This document shows positions 42,338-51,148 of a DNA stretch of 64,000 bases, piece after piece. Under the pieces are notes generated by a model. The model did not search any database. It had not been told where the DNA came from and was given only the letters and a program-made list of their open reading frames with translations. Source of the stretch: JBMORL01 sp049322335. GTDB taxonomy: Bacteria; Bacteroidota; Bacteroidia; Flavobacteriales_D; UBA2798. The stretch covers positions 1 through 64,000 of the forward strand of contig JBMORL010000105.1 in assembly GCA_049322335.1 (NCBI GenBank), given 5' to 3'. Every line of letters starts with the position of its first letter. The stretch's first letter is position 1. A program made the translations under genes and the position numbers.

Positions 42338-43759
42338 TTGCAAAAAATAATCAGATACCTGCTTTTTGTATTTCTGCTGATGCCCGTCATCTGGCTTTTC
42401 AGTTGCCGGAAAGACCGCGCCACTACCGATCCTTCTGCCAAACTCGAATTTTCTACCGACACTATTATTTTCGACACTGTGTTTACCACTGTGGGAACTA
42501 CCACAGCACAATTAAAATTATATAACCGCAATAAAAACAAGGTCATCATTTCATCCATTTACATTGCCGGTGCAGCCGGTGATGATTACCGGATGAATGT
42601 AGATGGAGTTCCGGGCCGCGAATTTTCAGATATCGAACTGGATGCCGGTGACAGCATGTACATTTTCGTGGAAGCCACCATCGATCCCAATAGCAGCACA
42701 ACGCCTTTGCTTGTAACCGATTCAATTGTTTTTATCACCAATGGAAATATGCAGCATGTGGACCTGGTGGCCTGGGGACAGGACGCCTATTTTCATACTC
42801 CGCCCTCCGGCTCAGGCTCACCGTTTTTCTCCCTTCCCTGTAATGATGTATGGCTAAACGACAAACCCCACGTTATTTATGGTTTTCCGGTGGTGGATTC
42901 AGCCTGTAATCTTACTATTCAGCCGGGAACACAAATCTATTCACACCCCAATTCCGGGCTTATCGTTTATAACAGTGGTACCCTTTCAGCAGTTGGCACA
43001 CCGGGAAATGAAATCGTTTTCCAGGGCGACCGGCTGGAACCTTATTACGACACTTTGCCGGGACAATGGTCGGGAATTATTTTCCTGGAAGCCGGGTTAT
43101 CTCAAATGGAATATTGTACCATTATCAATGGAACAGTGGGAGTTCGTGTGGAAACCATCACAGGAAATATACAGCAACTGGTGATGAACCAGGTGAAAAT
43201 TCTTTCGATGTCGGCATTTGGATTGTGGAATAATAAAGCTTCTTCTATTTCCATGACCAACTGCCTTGTTGCCGAATGCGGGCAATACAGTTTTATATGT
43301 ACCGGTGGAGGTGATATTTTTATGAATCACTGCACCTTTGCCAATTACTGGAGTTATGAAAGCCGCAATACACCTTTATTCGGAATGGCTAATTATTATG
43401 AGGATTTTACAGATAATATCACTTACCTTGTCGACCTGAAAATAAAAGCCAATAATTGTATCATTTATGGCAGTGAGGATAATGAATTTGCATTTAATTT
43501 CAATATAGGCGCACTGGCCGATTATGAATTCGTAAATTGTTTTATCAAAAGCGACCAGAATCTTTCCGATCCCCTGCACTTTGATAATATTTTCCAGAAC
43601 ACCGATCCGGCTTTCAACGATGTTACATTGCTGAACCATGACCTTCAAAGCAGTTCTCCCTGTGTTGGCGCGGCTAATTCCAATTACCGTGTTCCCAATG
43701 ATATCGATAACAACGTACGGGATGTCAATCCCGATGTGGGGTGTTATGAGTATCAGTAG
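42338..43759 (+). CDS. parallel beta-helix lipoprotein
   Basis: This 473-residue protein starts with TTG, and the lipoprotein signal MQKIIRYLLFVFLLM..WLFSC supports that start. The mature N-terminal ~130 residues are Ig-like (TIIFDTVFTTVGTTTAQLKL, with the Bacteroidota choice-of-anchor style). From about 170 the sequence is a right-handed beta-helix of short turns (NLTIQPGTQIY, NSGTLSAVGT, NNKASSISMTNCLVAECG, IKANNCIIYGS) ending in DVGCYEYQ, a common end of such proteins. Beta-helix lipoproteins of this kind may bind or cleave polysaccharides, but no catalytic residues are evident. It is probably exposed on the outer membrane. Confidence 0.78.
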   Translation: MQKIIRYLLFVFLLMPVIWLFSCRKDRATTDPSAKLEFSTDTIIFDTVFTTVGTTTAQLKLYNRNKNKVIISSIYIAGAAGDDYRMNVDGVPGREFSDIELDAGDSMYIFVEATIDPNSSTTPLLVTDSIVFITNGNMQHVDLVAWGQDAYFHTPPSGSGSPFFSLPCNDVWLNDKPHVIYGFPVVDSACNLTIQPGTQIYSHPNSGLIVYNSGTLSAVGTPGNEIVFQGDRLEPYYDTLPGQWSGIIFLEAGLSQMEYCTIINGTVGVRVETITGNIQQLVMNQVKILSMSAFGLWNNKASSISMTNCLVAECGQYSFICTGGGDIFMNHCTFANYWSYESRNTPLFGMANYYEDFTDNITYLVDLKIKANNCIIYGSEDNEFAFNFNIGALADYEFVNCFIKSDQNLSDPLHFDNIFQNTDPAFNDVTLLNHDLQSSSPCVGAANSNYRVPNDIDNNVRDVNPDVGCYEYQ

Positions 43760-43856
43760 GGACTTATTAAGTTATTAAGGGATAGAGGGGAATGAAAGAA
43801 ACAAGGAAAAAGCTTTTAAACTACCGCCTGTAAGCTGCCTTCTGCCTACCGAAAAT
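43760..43856. repeat. degenerate intergenic repeat tract
   Basis: The spacer after the beta-helix gene starts with GGGACTTATTAAGTTATTAA and GGGATAGAGGGG, and later has CTGCCTTCTGCCTACC. This is word-like repeated sequence with no reading frame, again placed directly after a stop codon. Confidence 0.4.
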
Positions 43857-43871
43857 TCCTAAATTCGCCCC

Positions 43872-45758
43872 ATGCCAAAATGGACAGCGAATATTTTTCT
43901 TTTACTGAAGCGGCTGGGGATAGCGTTGCTGATGTTTACTATTTGCCGGCTATTGTTTTTTGTATTTAATAAATCACTTTTTCACGGAGTAAATGCGGGT
44001 GCTTTTTGGGGAGGATTTTGGTTTGACCTGGCTGCCATCAGCATGTTTTTTTCTCCGTTTATCCTCTTCTCGTTAGTTCCTTTTTCCTTTCGTGAAAAAA
44101 AGGGATATGGAATTTTTCTTTCCGTAGTTTTTCATATCGCCAATGGTTTATGCATTATTTTAAACTGCATTGATTTCGAATTCTTCAAATTCACCAATAA
44201 GCGTACTACTGCTGATGTATTTGATATGCTCAGCTATGGCAACGATGCGCAAAACCTGCTTCCCACCCTTTTAAAAAGCTACTGGTATGTGGCGCTAACG
44301 GCTATTGCACTGATTATTCTTTCCATTTATCTGTTCCGGAAATTCGCATCCGGAGAAGCAAAAATGCTTTCGTGGAAAACGGATTCTATCCTACTTATAA
44401 TCGCAATTCCTGTGTTCATCCTCCTTGCGCGCGGAGGTTTTGGCGTTCGTCCGATAAATATCGTTCATGCTTCCCGGTATGCCGAACCGCAAAATATTCC
44501 CGTTGTATTAAACACTCCTTTCACCATTATCAAAACATGGAACTATCCCGCACTCGAACCACTTGAATTCTATCCGGACGAAGAAGTAAAAACCATTTTT
44601 GATCCGGTAGTTCAATACCGGCAACCCGCATCGCCTAACGGTAAAGGGTCAAACGTAATTTTATTTATTCTGGAAAGTTTTTCCTATGAATACATCGGTA
44701 AACTTTCGGGAAGAAAAACATGCACTCCCTTTCTCGATTCACTCATGGATGAAGGTTTGATTTTTACCCATGCTTTTTCCAACGGAAAACGATCTATTGA
44801 AGCTATGCCTTCCATTGTAGCATCCATTCCCACCCTGATGAACACGCCTTATATTTCTTCACCCTATTCGGGAAACAATATAGATGCGTTGGGAACGCTG
44901 ATGAAAAAAATGGGATATGCCACCGCGTTTTTTCATGGCGCTTCCAATGGTTCGATGGGTTTTGATGCTTTTTCAAAAATCAGTGGTTTTGATTCGTATT
45001 ACGGCCAAACGGAATTTGGCGATGATTCGAAATCGGATGGCACCTGGGGAATTTTTGACGAAGAATTTTTTCGTTTTTTTGGTGAAAACCTCAACACCCT
45101 GCCGCAACCTTTTTGCGCAGGAATCTTTACTCTCACCTCCCATCACCCCTACCCTATTCCCAACCGCTATCAAAGCCGCTTCAGCGAACATGACCATCCG
45201 ATGAATAACGTAATCATGTATTCAGACTTCGCATTGCAAACATTTTTCGATTACGCAAAAAAACAGGAATGGTATAACAACACTTTGTTTGTTTTTGTTG
45301 CCGATCACACTTCCGACAGCGAAGATCCGTTCTATTCCAATTGCCTGGGGCGCTATAAAATTCCTTTGTTATTTTTTCATCCTTCCGATTCAACATTAAA
45401 GGGAAAAAACAGTCAAACTGTTCAGCAAATCGATGTACTTCCTTCGGTTTTACATTATGCAGGTTACAGTGAGCCTTTTTTCTGTTTCGGGAAAAGTGTT
45501 TTTGACACCGATAGAGAACATTATGCCGTAAATCTTGTGAATGATATTTTTCAATATACCGATAACGACTACCTGTTACAGTTTGCCAATGAAGAATCCA
45601 TAGCACTTTTTAATATCAGAACCGATTCACTGCTGCAGAATAATTTATTGGAAACGGAAAAAGAAAAAGCAGCTGTTATCGAAAAAAAAGCAAAAGCGTT
45701 TTTACAAACCTATCATAACTCGCTTATCCGGAATAAAACTTCGGTAAATGGGAAATAA
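43872..45758 (+). CDS. LTA-synthase-like sulfatase-fold transferase (phosphoglycerol/phosphoethanolamine type)
   Basis: This 628-residue inner-membrane protein has about five N-terminal transmembrane helices (to about residue 200) and a large periplasmic alkaline-phosphatase-fold domain. Metal and catalytic positions include LFILESFSYEYIGK, the nucleophile region SNGKRSIEAMPSIVASIP near residue 307 (Ser in place of the LtaS Thr), GIFDEEFFRFF, and VFVADHTSD near the end. LtaS-type enzymes move glycerophosphate from phosphatidylglycerol to a surface polymer and release diacylglycerol. The next gene, a diacylglycerol-kinase-like enzyme, overlaps by 11 bp, which fits recycling of that product. 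The polymer acceptor is unknown. TAAATTCG ends 4 nt before the ATG. Confidence 0.85.
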   Translation: MPKWTANIFLLLKRLGIALLMFTICRLLFFVFNKSLFHGVNAGAFWGGFWFDLAAISMFFSPFILFSLVPFSFREKKGYGIFLSVVFHIANGLCIILNCIDFEFFKFTNKRTTADVFDMLSYGNDAQNLLPTLLKSYWYVALTAIALIILSIYLFRKFASGEAKMLSWKTDSILLIIAIPVFILLARGGFGVRPINIVHASRYAEPQNIPVVLNTPFTIIKTWNYPALEPLEFYPDEEVKTIFDPVVQYRQPASPNGKGSNVILFILESFSYEYIGKLSGRKTCTPFLDSLMDEGLIFTHAFSNGKRSIEAMPSIVASIPTLMNTPYISSPYSGNNIDALGTLMKKMGYATAFFHGASNGSMGFDAFSKISGFDSYYGQTEFGDDSKSDGTWGIFDEEFFRFFGENLNTLPQPFCAGIFTLTSHHPYPIPNRYQSRFSEHDHPMNNVIMYSDFALQTFFDYAKKQEWYNNTLFVFVADHTSDSEDPFYSNCLGRYKIPLLFFHPSDSTLKGKNSQTVQQIDVLPSVLHYAGYSEPFFCFGKSVFDTDREHYAVNLVNDIFQYTDNDYLLQFANEESIALFNIRTDSLLQNNLLETEKEKAAVIEKKAKAFLQTYHNSLIRNKTSVNGK

Positions 45759-46647
45759 AAAAAACATTACCATTATCATTAACCCCATTTCAGGTATCGG
45801 GCGGCAAAAGACTATTGAATCGCTTTTACCTTCTGCCCTTGATCATTTAAAATTCAATTACTCTATTGTCTACACACAGTATGCAGGCCACGCACACGAA
45901 CTGGCGCGGCAGGCAGTGGAGGAAAAAAAAGACATTGTGATGATAGCCGGTGGTGATGGCTCGGTAAATGAGGCCGGCAGCGCACTTGTTCATTCAGAAA
46001 CAGCTTTAGCCATACTTCCTGCAGGGTCGGGAAACGGGTTAGCCCGTCACTTAAAAATTCCATTGCAGGTAAAAAAAGCCATTGCATTGCTGAATAATCA
46101 TTCGACAAAAAAAATTGATACAGGAATAGTAAACGAACATCGGTTTATGGGTGTGGCCGGGGTGGGTTTTGATGCCCATATTGCCCATGTATTCGACAAA
46201 GACGGGAAACGCGGTTTCAGAACCTACGCCAAACTGGTATTGCGTGAATACCGGAAATATCATCCATCCACCTATGAACTGGCTATAAACGGAAGGGAAG
46301 AAAAAAGAGAAGCCCTGATGATTACAATAGCCAACTCCAGCCAGTTTGGAAATGGTGCTAAAATGGCTCCGAAAGCAGTGATTGATGATGGAATTTTTAC
46401 AGTGGTCAGCACCTCAAAATACCCCATTTCACGACTTCCCGGTGTATTGTTAAAACTTATGACCGGGCGAATAAAGCCCGGGAGGTACATTTCCATGGCA
46501 GAAACGGAAAACCTTGTTATTAAAGGGTTTGAAGGATGGATGCACCTTGATGGCGAACCCCGTTTCATTCCCAAAACAGACCTTAAATTCGGATTAGAAT
46601 CCAAGTCTCTGAAGGTAATCGTCCCGGTAAATCAGCCACGCAACTAA
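45748..46647 (+). CDS. diacylglycerol/lipid kinase family protein
   Basis: This 299-residue protein is of the DAGK catalytic/YegS-BmrU family. INPISGIGRQKTIE is at the N-terminus, VMIAGGDGSVNEAGSAL (the GGDG nucleotide motif) is at about residues 65-82, and LPAGSGNGLARHLKI follows. The second beta-sandwich domain contains GFDAHIAHVFDKDGKRGF and FEGWMHLDGEP. It phosphorylates a lipid such as diacylglycerol at the membrane. The start lies 11 bp inside the LTA-synthase-like gene, so the two are translationally coupled. In Firmicutes, LtaS-generated diacylglycerol is recycled by DgkB, and this pair looks like an analogous arrangement in a Gram-negative. Confidence 0.88.
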   Translation: MGNKKNITIIINPISGIGRQKTIESLLPSALDHLKFNYSIVYTQYAGHAHELARQAVEEKKDIVMIAGGDGSVNEAGSALVHSETALAILPAGSGNGLARHLKIPLQVKKAIALLNNHSTKKIDTGIVNEHRFMGVAGVGFDAHIAHVFDKDGKRGFRTYAKLVLREYRKYHPSTYELAINGREEKREALMITIANSSQFGNGAKMAPKAVIDDGIFTVVSTSKYPISRLPGVLLKLMTGRIKPGRYISMAETENLVIKGFEGWMHLDGEPRFIPKTDLKFGLESKSLKVIVPVNQPRN

Positions 46648-46655
46648 TGATTTTG

Positions 46656-46663
46656 TATTTTCG
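46656..46663 (+). promoter_or_regulatory. TAnnTTCG box before the second T9SS type B gene
   Basis: TATTTTCG resembles the TAnnTTTG box with T-to-C at one position. It ends 24 nt before the ATG at 46688. No TTG was found at the expected distance. Confidence 0.3.
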
Positions 46664-46687
46664 TCTACCGTTTACCAAATAAAAGAC

Positions 46688-48265
46688 ATGAAAAACTTAA
46701 TTCTCTCGGTAGTGCTGGTTTTAGCCTTTCCTTTTACCGAGTTTGCCACCCACATCGTTGGAGGAAATTTTGTGATCGTACAAACCTCCCCCAATACTTT
46801 CAACATTACGGTTAAAGTTTACAGGGATTGTTGCGCTACCTGTACAGATATGCCTACCAGCATCACTGTAGGAATTTATGATAAGGTAACCAATACCCAG
46901 GTGCAAACGGTCACTATTTCAACCCCTGCTCTTTCCAATATTGTGTTGGGAGATGAGTGTTACACACCAACCGGAATTTGTGTACAAGAAGGGATATTTA
47001 CTCAAAATGGTGTTATCATTGCCAATAATTCCAATGGCTATTATCTGCAAACCGAATTGTTTGCCCGTAATAATATCATCGCCAACATTCAGAATCCCGG
47101 GGGAACAGGAATGGCATTTTATGCTGAAATTCCCGATCCGGCAATTTCAGGAATGAATTCCTCTCCCGATTTCGGGCCTTATCCTTCTGACGGATATTTC
47201 TGTGTAAACAATACCAAGCTGCTTGACTTTAGTGTAACCGACCCTGATGGAGATTCATTGGTATATTCGCTGGTAGACCCGCTCCAATCTGTACAATCTT
47301 TCAACGGAACAAGCCCAGCCCCTTATTCCCCGGTAACCTGGCAATCTCCCTATAGCCTGGCCAATATTTGCGGAGGAACACCTCCCATGAGCTGCAATTC
47401 TGTTACCGGTATTGTTGATGCTACTCCCAGCGCATTGGGAACTTACGTTTTTGCAGTAAGAATTGAAGAATACAGGAACAGTGTAAAAATTGGCGAAGTA
47501 AGGCGTGATGTTCAATATCATGCTCTTAGCTGTGTATTCGATGACCTTCCTGAAATCATGCTTCCCGATTCACTGTTTATTGAAATTTTTACTGAAGGAT
47601 GTTTTGATATTGCGGTTATTGATGCAGACGCTACCGATACTGTTTCTATTCTTGTAACAAGTCCTACTATGCTTATGGGGGCAACGGTAGGATTACCCGC
47701 ACCTTATACAACGAGCCCCGACACCACTTATATGTTTCATTATATAGATGAAACCACCGGCCAGCCCGATAGTATTGTATTGGATGCACCTACTATGATT
47801 AACGGAGCGTTTTATGGTATTGGCGGAGTAGGCCTTCGCTATTGCTGGCAAACCGATTGCGAAGATGTTCCCAACTCACCCTATCTTTTGGATGTAGCTG
47901 CATTTTCACTGGGGTGTTCCGGTGATACCAATTTTATCAATCAGCAGGTGGTACTGGAGGTAGGACCGCCAAGCAGCGATTTTGAAGTGGTTCCCAATGT
48001 GTTTAGTCCTAACGGAGACGGGTTTAATGATGTTTTTCAATTGGGATATATTCCCAATGTTTGTGATGATTATATCCACGTGGAGATTTACAACAGGTGG
48101 GGACAGAAAGTATTTGAATCTGATGAAGTGGAATTCAAATGGGATGGAAAAAACCAGAAAGGAAATGATCTTCCTTCGGGCGTATACTATGTTCTTTTAT
48201 CGGGAGTATATGGCGATACGGATGTAACTTCCCAATATTCTCTAACGCTTTTCAGGGAGAAGTAA
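46688..48265 (+). CDS. T9SS type B (gliding motility-associated CTD) surface protein
   Basis: This 525-residue protein has an N-terminal signal peptide followed by FATHIVGGNFVIVQTSPNTF. The THIVGG...Y..... start is common in large Bacteroidota surface proteins. The middle contains beta-sandwich segments (FSVTDPDGDSLVYSLVDPLQ, TGIVDATPSALGTYVFAVRI). The last ~90 residues are the type B CTD: PNVFSPNGDGFNDVF, VEIYNRWGQKVFES, FKWDGKNQKG, LPSGVYYVLL. This directs export by the T9SS and surface attachment or release. Its function is otherwise unknown, and it lacks SprB repeats and its own porP. Its 3' end overlaps bshA tail to tail by 24 bp. Confidence 0.88.
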   Translation: MKNLILSVVLVLAFPFTEFATHIVGGNFVIVQTSPNTFNITVKVYRDCCATCTDMPTSITVGIYDKVTNTQVQTVTISTPALSNIVLGDECYTPTGICVQEGIFTQNGVIIANNSNGYYLQTELFARNNIIANIQNPGGTGMAFYAEIPDPAISGMNSSPDFGPYPSDGYFCVNNTKLLDFSVTDPDGDSLVYSLVDPLQSVQSFNGTSPAPYSPVTWQSPYSLANICGGTPPMSCNSVTGIVDATPSALGTYVFAVRIEEYRNSVKIGEVRRDVQYHALSCVFDDLPEIMLPDSLFIEIFTEGCFDIAVIDADATDTVSILVTSPTMLMGATVGLPAPYTTSPDTTYMFHYIDETTGQPDSIVLDAPTMINGAFYGIGGVGLRYCWQTDCEDVPNSPYLLDVAAFSLGCSGDTNFINQQVVLEVGPPSSDFEVVPNVFSPNGDGFNDVFQLGYIPNVCDDYIHVEIYNRWGQKVFESDEVEFKWDGKNQKGNDLPSGVYYVLLSGVYGDTDVTSQYSLTLFREK

Positions 48266-49378
48266 TTCTTCGTACAATTTTTCATAAAGAGGCAGGATGT
48301 TTTGAATATCAAATTCTCCTGCCTTTTTTCTTGCCTGCGTTTTAAAGCGTGAAAGCATGTTTTCATCTGAAAGCAGCTTGATAGCATTAAAAGACATTTC
48401 CTTTACATTTCCTGCTTCGCTTAAAAATCCCGATTCGCCCTGGATATTCACTTCGGGAATGCCACCTGTATTGGAACTGATTACCGGGACACCTGCCGCC
48501 ATGGCTTCCAGTGCAGCCAATCCAAAACTTTCGGTCTCGGAAGGAAGAATAAAAAGATCGCTGATTTTTAAAATGTCGATGGTTTGTTTTAGTTTTCCCA
48601 TCATTACCACATCATCGCAAATTTCAAGATCACGACACATTTTTTCGATGGCATGTCGCTCCGGGCCATCACCTACCAACAACAGTTTGGAAGGAATTTT
48701 AGTGCGGACTTTTTCAAATATCCTCACCACATCATCAATCCTCTTTACTTTTCTGAAATTAGAAATATGGGTAATGATTTTTTCTCCTGACGGGGCATAT
48801 TTCTGCCGCAGCTGATTATTGGCCTCCACCTGGTCGTATTCTGCTATGCGGATAAAATTAGGGATCACCCTTATTTCTTTCTGTACGCTGAAATACTTCA
48901 ATGTATCACGTCTCAGGCTTTCAGAAACAGCGGTTATGGCATCAGACTGGTTGATGGCAAATGTAATCACCGGTTCAAACGAATCATCTTTCCCTACGAG
49001 TGTAATGTCTGTGCCGTGAAGAGTGGTGATATAGGGAATATGTATCCCCATAGAGCCAAGTATACTTTTTGCCATATAGGCAGCCGAAGCATGCGGAATA
49101 GCATAGTGAACATGCAGAATATCGAGTTTTTCAAAATTCACCACATCCACCAGCTTACTGGTAAGAACCAGTTCATAGGGAGTATACTCAAACAGCGGAT
49201 AATCGGAAACGCGTACTTCGTGGAAAAAAATATTTTCACTCAGTTCTTCCAGTTTTACTGGCTGGTCATAAGTGATAAAATGCACTTTATGTCCCTTTCT
49301 TGCCAGGGCCATTCCCAGTTCGGTGGCTACTACTCCGCTACCACCAAAAGTCGGATAACAAACAATTCCTATTCTCAT
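48242..49378 (-). CDS. bshA: N-acetyl-alpha-D-glucosaminyl L-malate synthase BshA
   Basis: This 378-residue GT4 glycosyltransferase opens with MRIGIVCYPTFGGSGVVATE, diagnostic for BshA, and contains HVHYAIPHASAAYMAK, LHGTDITLVG and the sugar-nucleotide-binding ETESFGLAALEAMAAG near residue 285. BshA makes GlcNAc-malate, the first step of bacillithiol synthesis, a low-molecular-weight thiol used by many Bacteroidota and Firmicutes. bshB and bshC are not in the window. Its 3' end overlaps the T9SS gene. A GCAAAG...CTTTGC hairpin lies in its upstream region (49413-49431). Confidence 0.93.
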   Translation of the reverse strand: MRIGIVCYPTFGGSGVVATELGMALARKGHKVHFITYDQPVKLEELSENIFFHEVRVSDYPLFEYTPYELVLTSKLVDVVNFEKLDILHVHYAIPHASAAYMAKSILGSMGIHIPYITTLHGTDITLVGKDDSFEPVITFAINQSDAITAVSESLRRDTLKYFSVQKEIRVIPNFIRIAEYDQVEANNQLRQKYAPSGEKIITHISNFRKVKRIDDVVRIFEKVRTKIPSKLLLVGDGPERHAIEKMCRDLEICDDVVMMGKLKQTIDILKISDLFILPSETESFGLAALEAMAAGVPVISSNTGGIPEVNIQGESGFLSEAGNVKEMSFNAIKLLSDENMLSRFKTQARKKAGEFDIQNILPLYEKLYEELLLPEKR

Positions 49379-49549
49379 TCGGTTCTTTCGGTTATAAATG
49401 TAAAAACAGATTGCAAAGTTTCCTGCTTTGCGTTAAATATTCTGCTATCAACATTTGATCATAATTTTTCAACAATCAATAAATGCATTTGTTCGGCTAC
49501 CCTTCATACAATTCTTTCTTACTACTTTCGCGCTCATAAACCACATGCA

Positions 49550-51073
49550 ATGTCTTCCAAAAAAATCAAATCAGCTCTTATTTCGGTATATTATAAAGAC
49601 GGACTGGACGCCATTGTTAAAGAACTGGGGCGGCTGGGCATAACCATTTATTCCACCGGTGGAACCCAGGAATTCATTCAGAAGCTGGGCGTACCTGTTA
49701 TTCCTGTTGAAGAACTGACCTCCTATCCTTCCATTCTCGGGGGAAGGGTAAAAACTCTTCACCCGAAAGTATTCGGAGGTATTTTGGCGCGCAGGGAAAA
49801 CAACAGTGATGTGGCGCAAATCGGAGAATATGAAATTCCCGAAATCGACCTCGTGATTGTTGATCTTTATCCTTTTGAAGAAACAGTGAAATCAGGTGCC
49901 GGTGAAAACGATATCATCGAAAAAATCGATATAGGTGGTATTTCGCTTATCCGTGCAGCAGCGAAAAATTTTCATGATGTGGTGATATTACCCTCGAGAG
50001 AGCTATATGATGATTTTATGCAGTTACTGAAAGAAAAAGGAGGAGAAACTTCGCTGGAAGACAGGAAAAGATATGCTGCCTGTGCCTTTCATATTTCATC
50101 CCATTACGATACCGCCATTTTCAATCATTTCAATACGGGTTACACGTTTTTTAAACAAAGTATAGCGGGCCACCAGGTATTGCGTTACGGTGAAAACCCT
50201 CATCAAAAAGGAATTTTCTTTGGAAAACTGGATGACCTTTTCGAAAAGCTGCATGGAAAAGAATTATCCTACAACAATTTGCTGGATATTGATGCCGCTG
50301 TACACCTGATGAACGACCTCGGAAAAGCACAACCCGCATTTGCCATTCTTAAGCACAACAACGCCTGCGGAGTAGCTGTTCGCACAACAATTTTTGATGC
50401 GTGGAAAGATGCACTGGCCGGTGACCCTGTTTCAGCATTTGGCGGAATCCTTATCTCCAATAGCAGTATTGATATTGCCACCGCCAGTGAAATTGACAGG
50501 CTGTTTTTTGAAGTACTTATCGCTCCCGGATATGATGAAAAAGCTTTGGAAGTTTTGAAAAACAAAAAGAACCGTATTCTTCTCATACAGAAAGATATCG
50601 AATTGCCATCAGTTCAGTTTAAATCAGCATTGAATGGTGTATTGTGGCAGGAAAAAGATAACATTACCGATAAAGAAAATGGTTTTAAACCGGTAACCCA
50701 TTCCGTTCCTGATGCCCGGGAAAAATCTGACCTTGAGTTTGCTGCAATATTGGTAAAACATACCAAATCGAACACCATTGTGCTGGCAAAAAACAACCAG
50801 TTGCTGGCCAGCGGAACAGGGCAAACCTCACGCGTTGATGCATTGAAACAGGCTATTGCAAAAGCAACATCATTCGGGTTTGATCTTAAAGGAGCCGTGA
50901 TGGCATCGGATGCATTTTTCCCTTTTCCCGATTGCGTTCAGATTGCACACGAGGCAGGAATTCATGCCGTTGTTCAACCCGGTGGTTCGGTAAAAGACCA
51001 GGAGTCGGTAGACTATTGCAACGCAAACGGAATGGCTATGGTGATAACAGGCGTACGTCATTTCAAACATTGA
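49550..51073 (+). CDS. purH: bifunctional AICAR transformylase/IMP cyclohydrolase
   Basis: The protein has 507 residues from the ATG at 49550 (MSSKKIKSALISVYYKDGL). The frame stays open for 178 codons upstream, but that part is antisense to bshA and has no family resemblance. The IMP cyclohydrolase domain (about 1-140) has ITIYSTGGTQEFI and GGRVKTLHPKV. The AICAR formyltransferase domain (about 145-507) has RYGENPHQKG and ILKHNNACGVA near 267, plus SDAFFPFPDC and QPGGSVKDQE near the end. PurH does the last two steps of IMP synthesis. TACTTTCG (49523-49530) lies upstream. The mre cluster follows after 75 nt. Confidence 0.96.
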   Translation: MSSKKIKSALISVYYKDGLDAIVKELGRLGITIYSTGGTQEFIQKLGVPVIPVEELTSYPSILGGRVKTLHPKVFGGILARRENNSDVAQIGEYEIPEIDLVIVDLYPFEETVKSGAGENDIIEKIDIGGISLIRAAAKNFHDVVILPSRELYDDFMQLLKEKGGETSLEDRKRYAACAFHISSHYDTAIFNHFNTGYTFFKQSIAGHQVLRYGENPHQKGIFFGKLDDLFEKLHGKELSYNNLLDIDAAVHLMNDLGKAQPAFAILKHNNACGVAVRTTIFDAWKDALAGDPVSAFGGILISNSSIDIATASEIDRLFFEVLIAPGYDEKALEVLKNKKNRILLIQKDIELPSVQFKSALNGVLWQEKDNITDKENGFKPVTHSVPDAREKSDLEFAAILVKHTKSNTIVLAKNNQLLASGTGQTSRVDALKQAIAKATSFGFDLKGAVMASDAFFPFPDCVQIAHEAGIHAVVQPGGSVKDQESVDYCNANGMAMVITGVRHFKH

Positions 51074-51133
51074 AAAGTTTAAAAAAAATAAAAGGAGAAC
51101 AGGAAATTTAGTGGTAACTTTAACAATCAATCT

Positions 51134-51138
51134 GGAGG
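51134..51138 (+). promoter_or_regulatory. strong Shine-Dalgarno sequence before mreB
   Basis: GGAGG lies 10 nt before the mreB ATG. Most starts in this window have no such motif, so mreB appears to use an unusually canonical ribosome-binding site for this phylum. Confidence 0.5.
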
Positions 51139-51148
51139 CAGCATAAGC

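Noticed and set aside
49016..49549. Long in-frame extension upstream of purH (178 codons)
   Set aside because: It runs antisense through bshA and its translation resembles no PurH N-terminus; the family starts at MSSKKIKSALISVY, and the total length then matches PurH.
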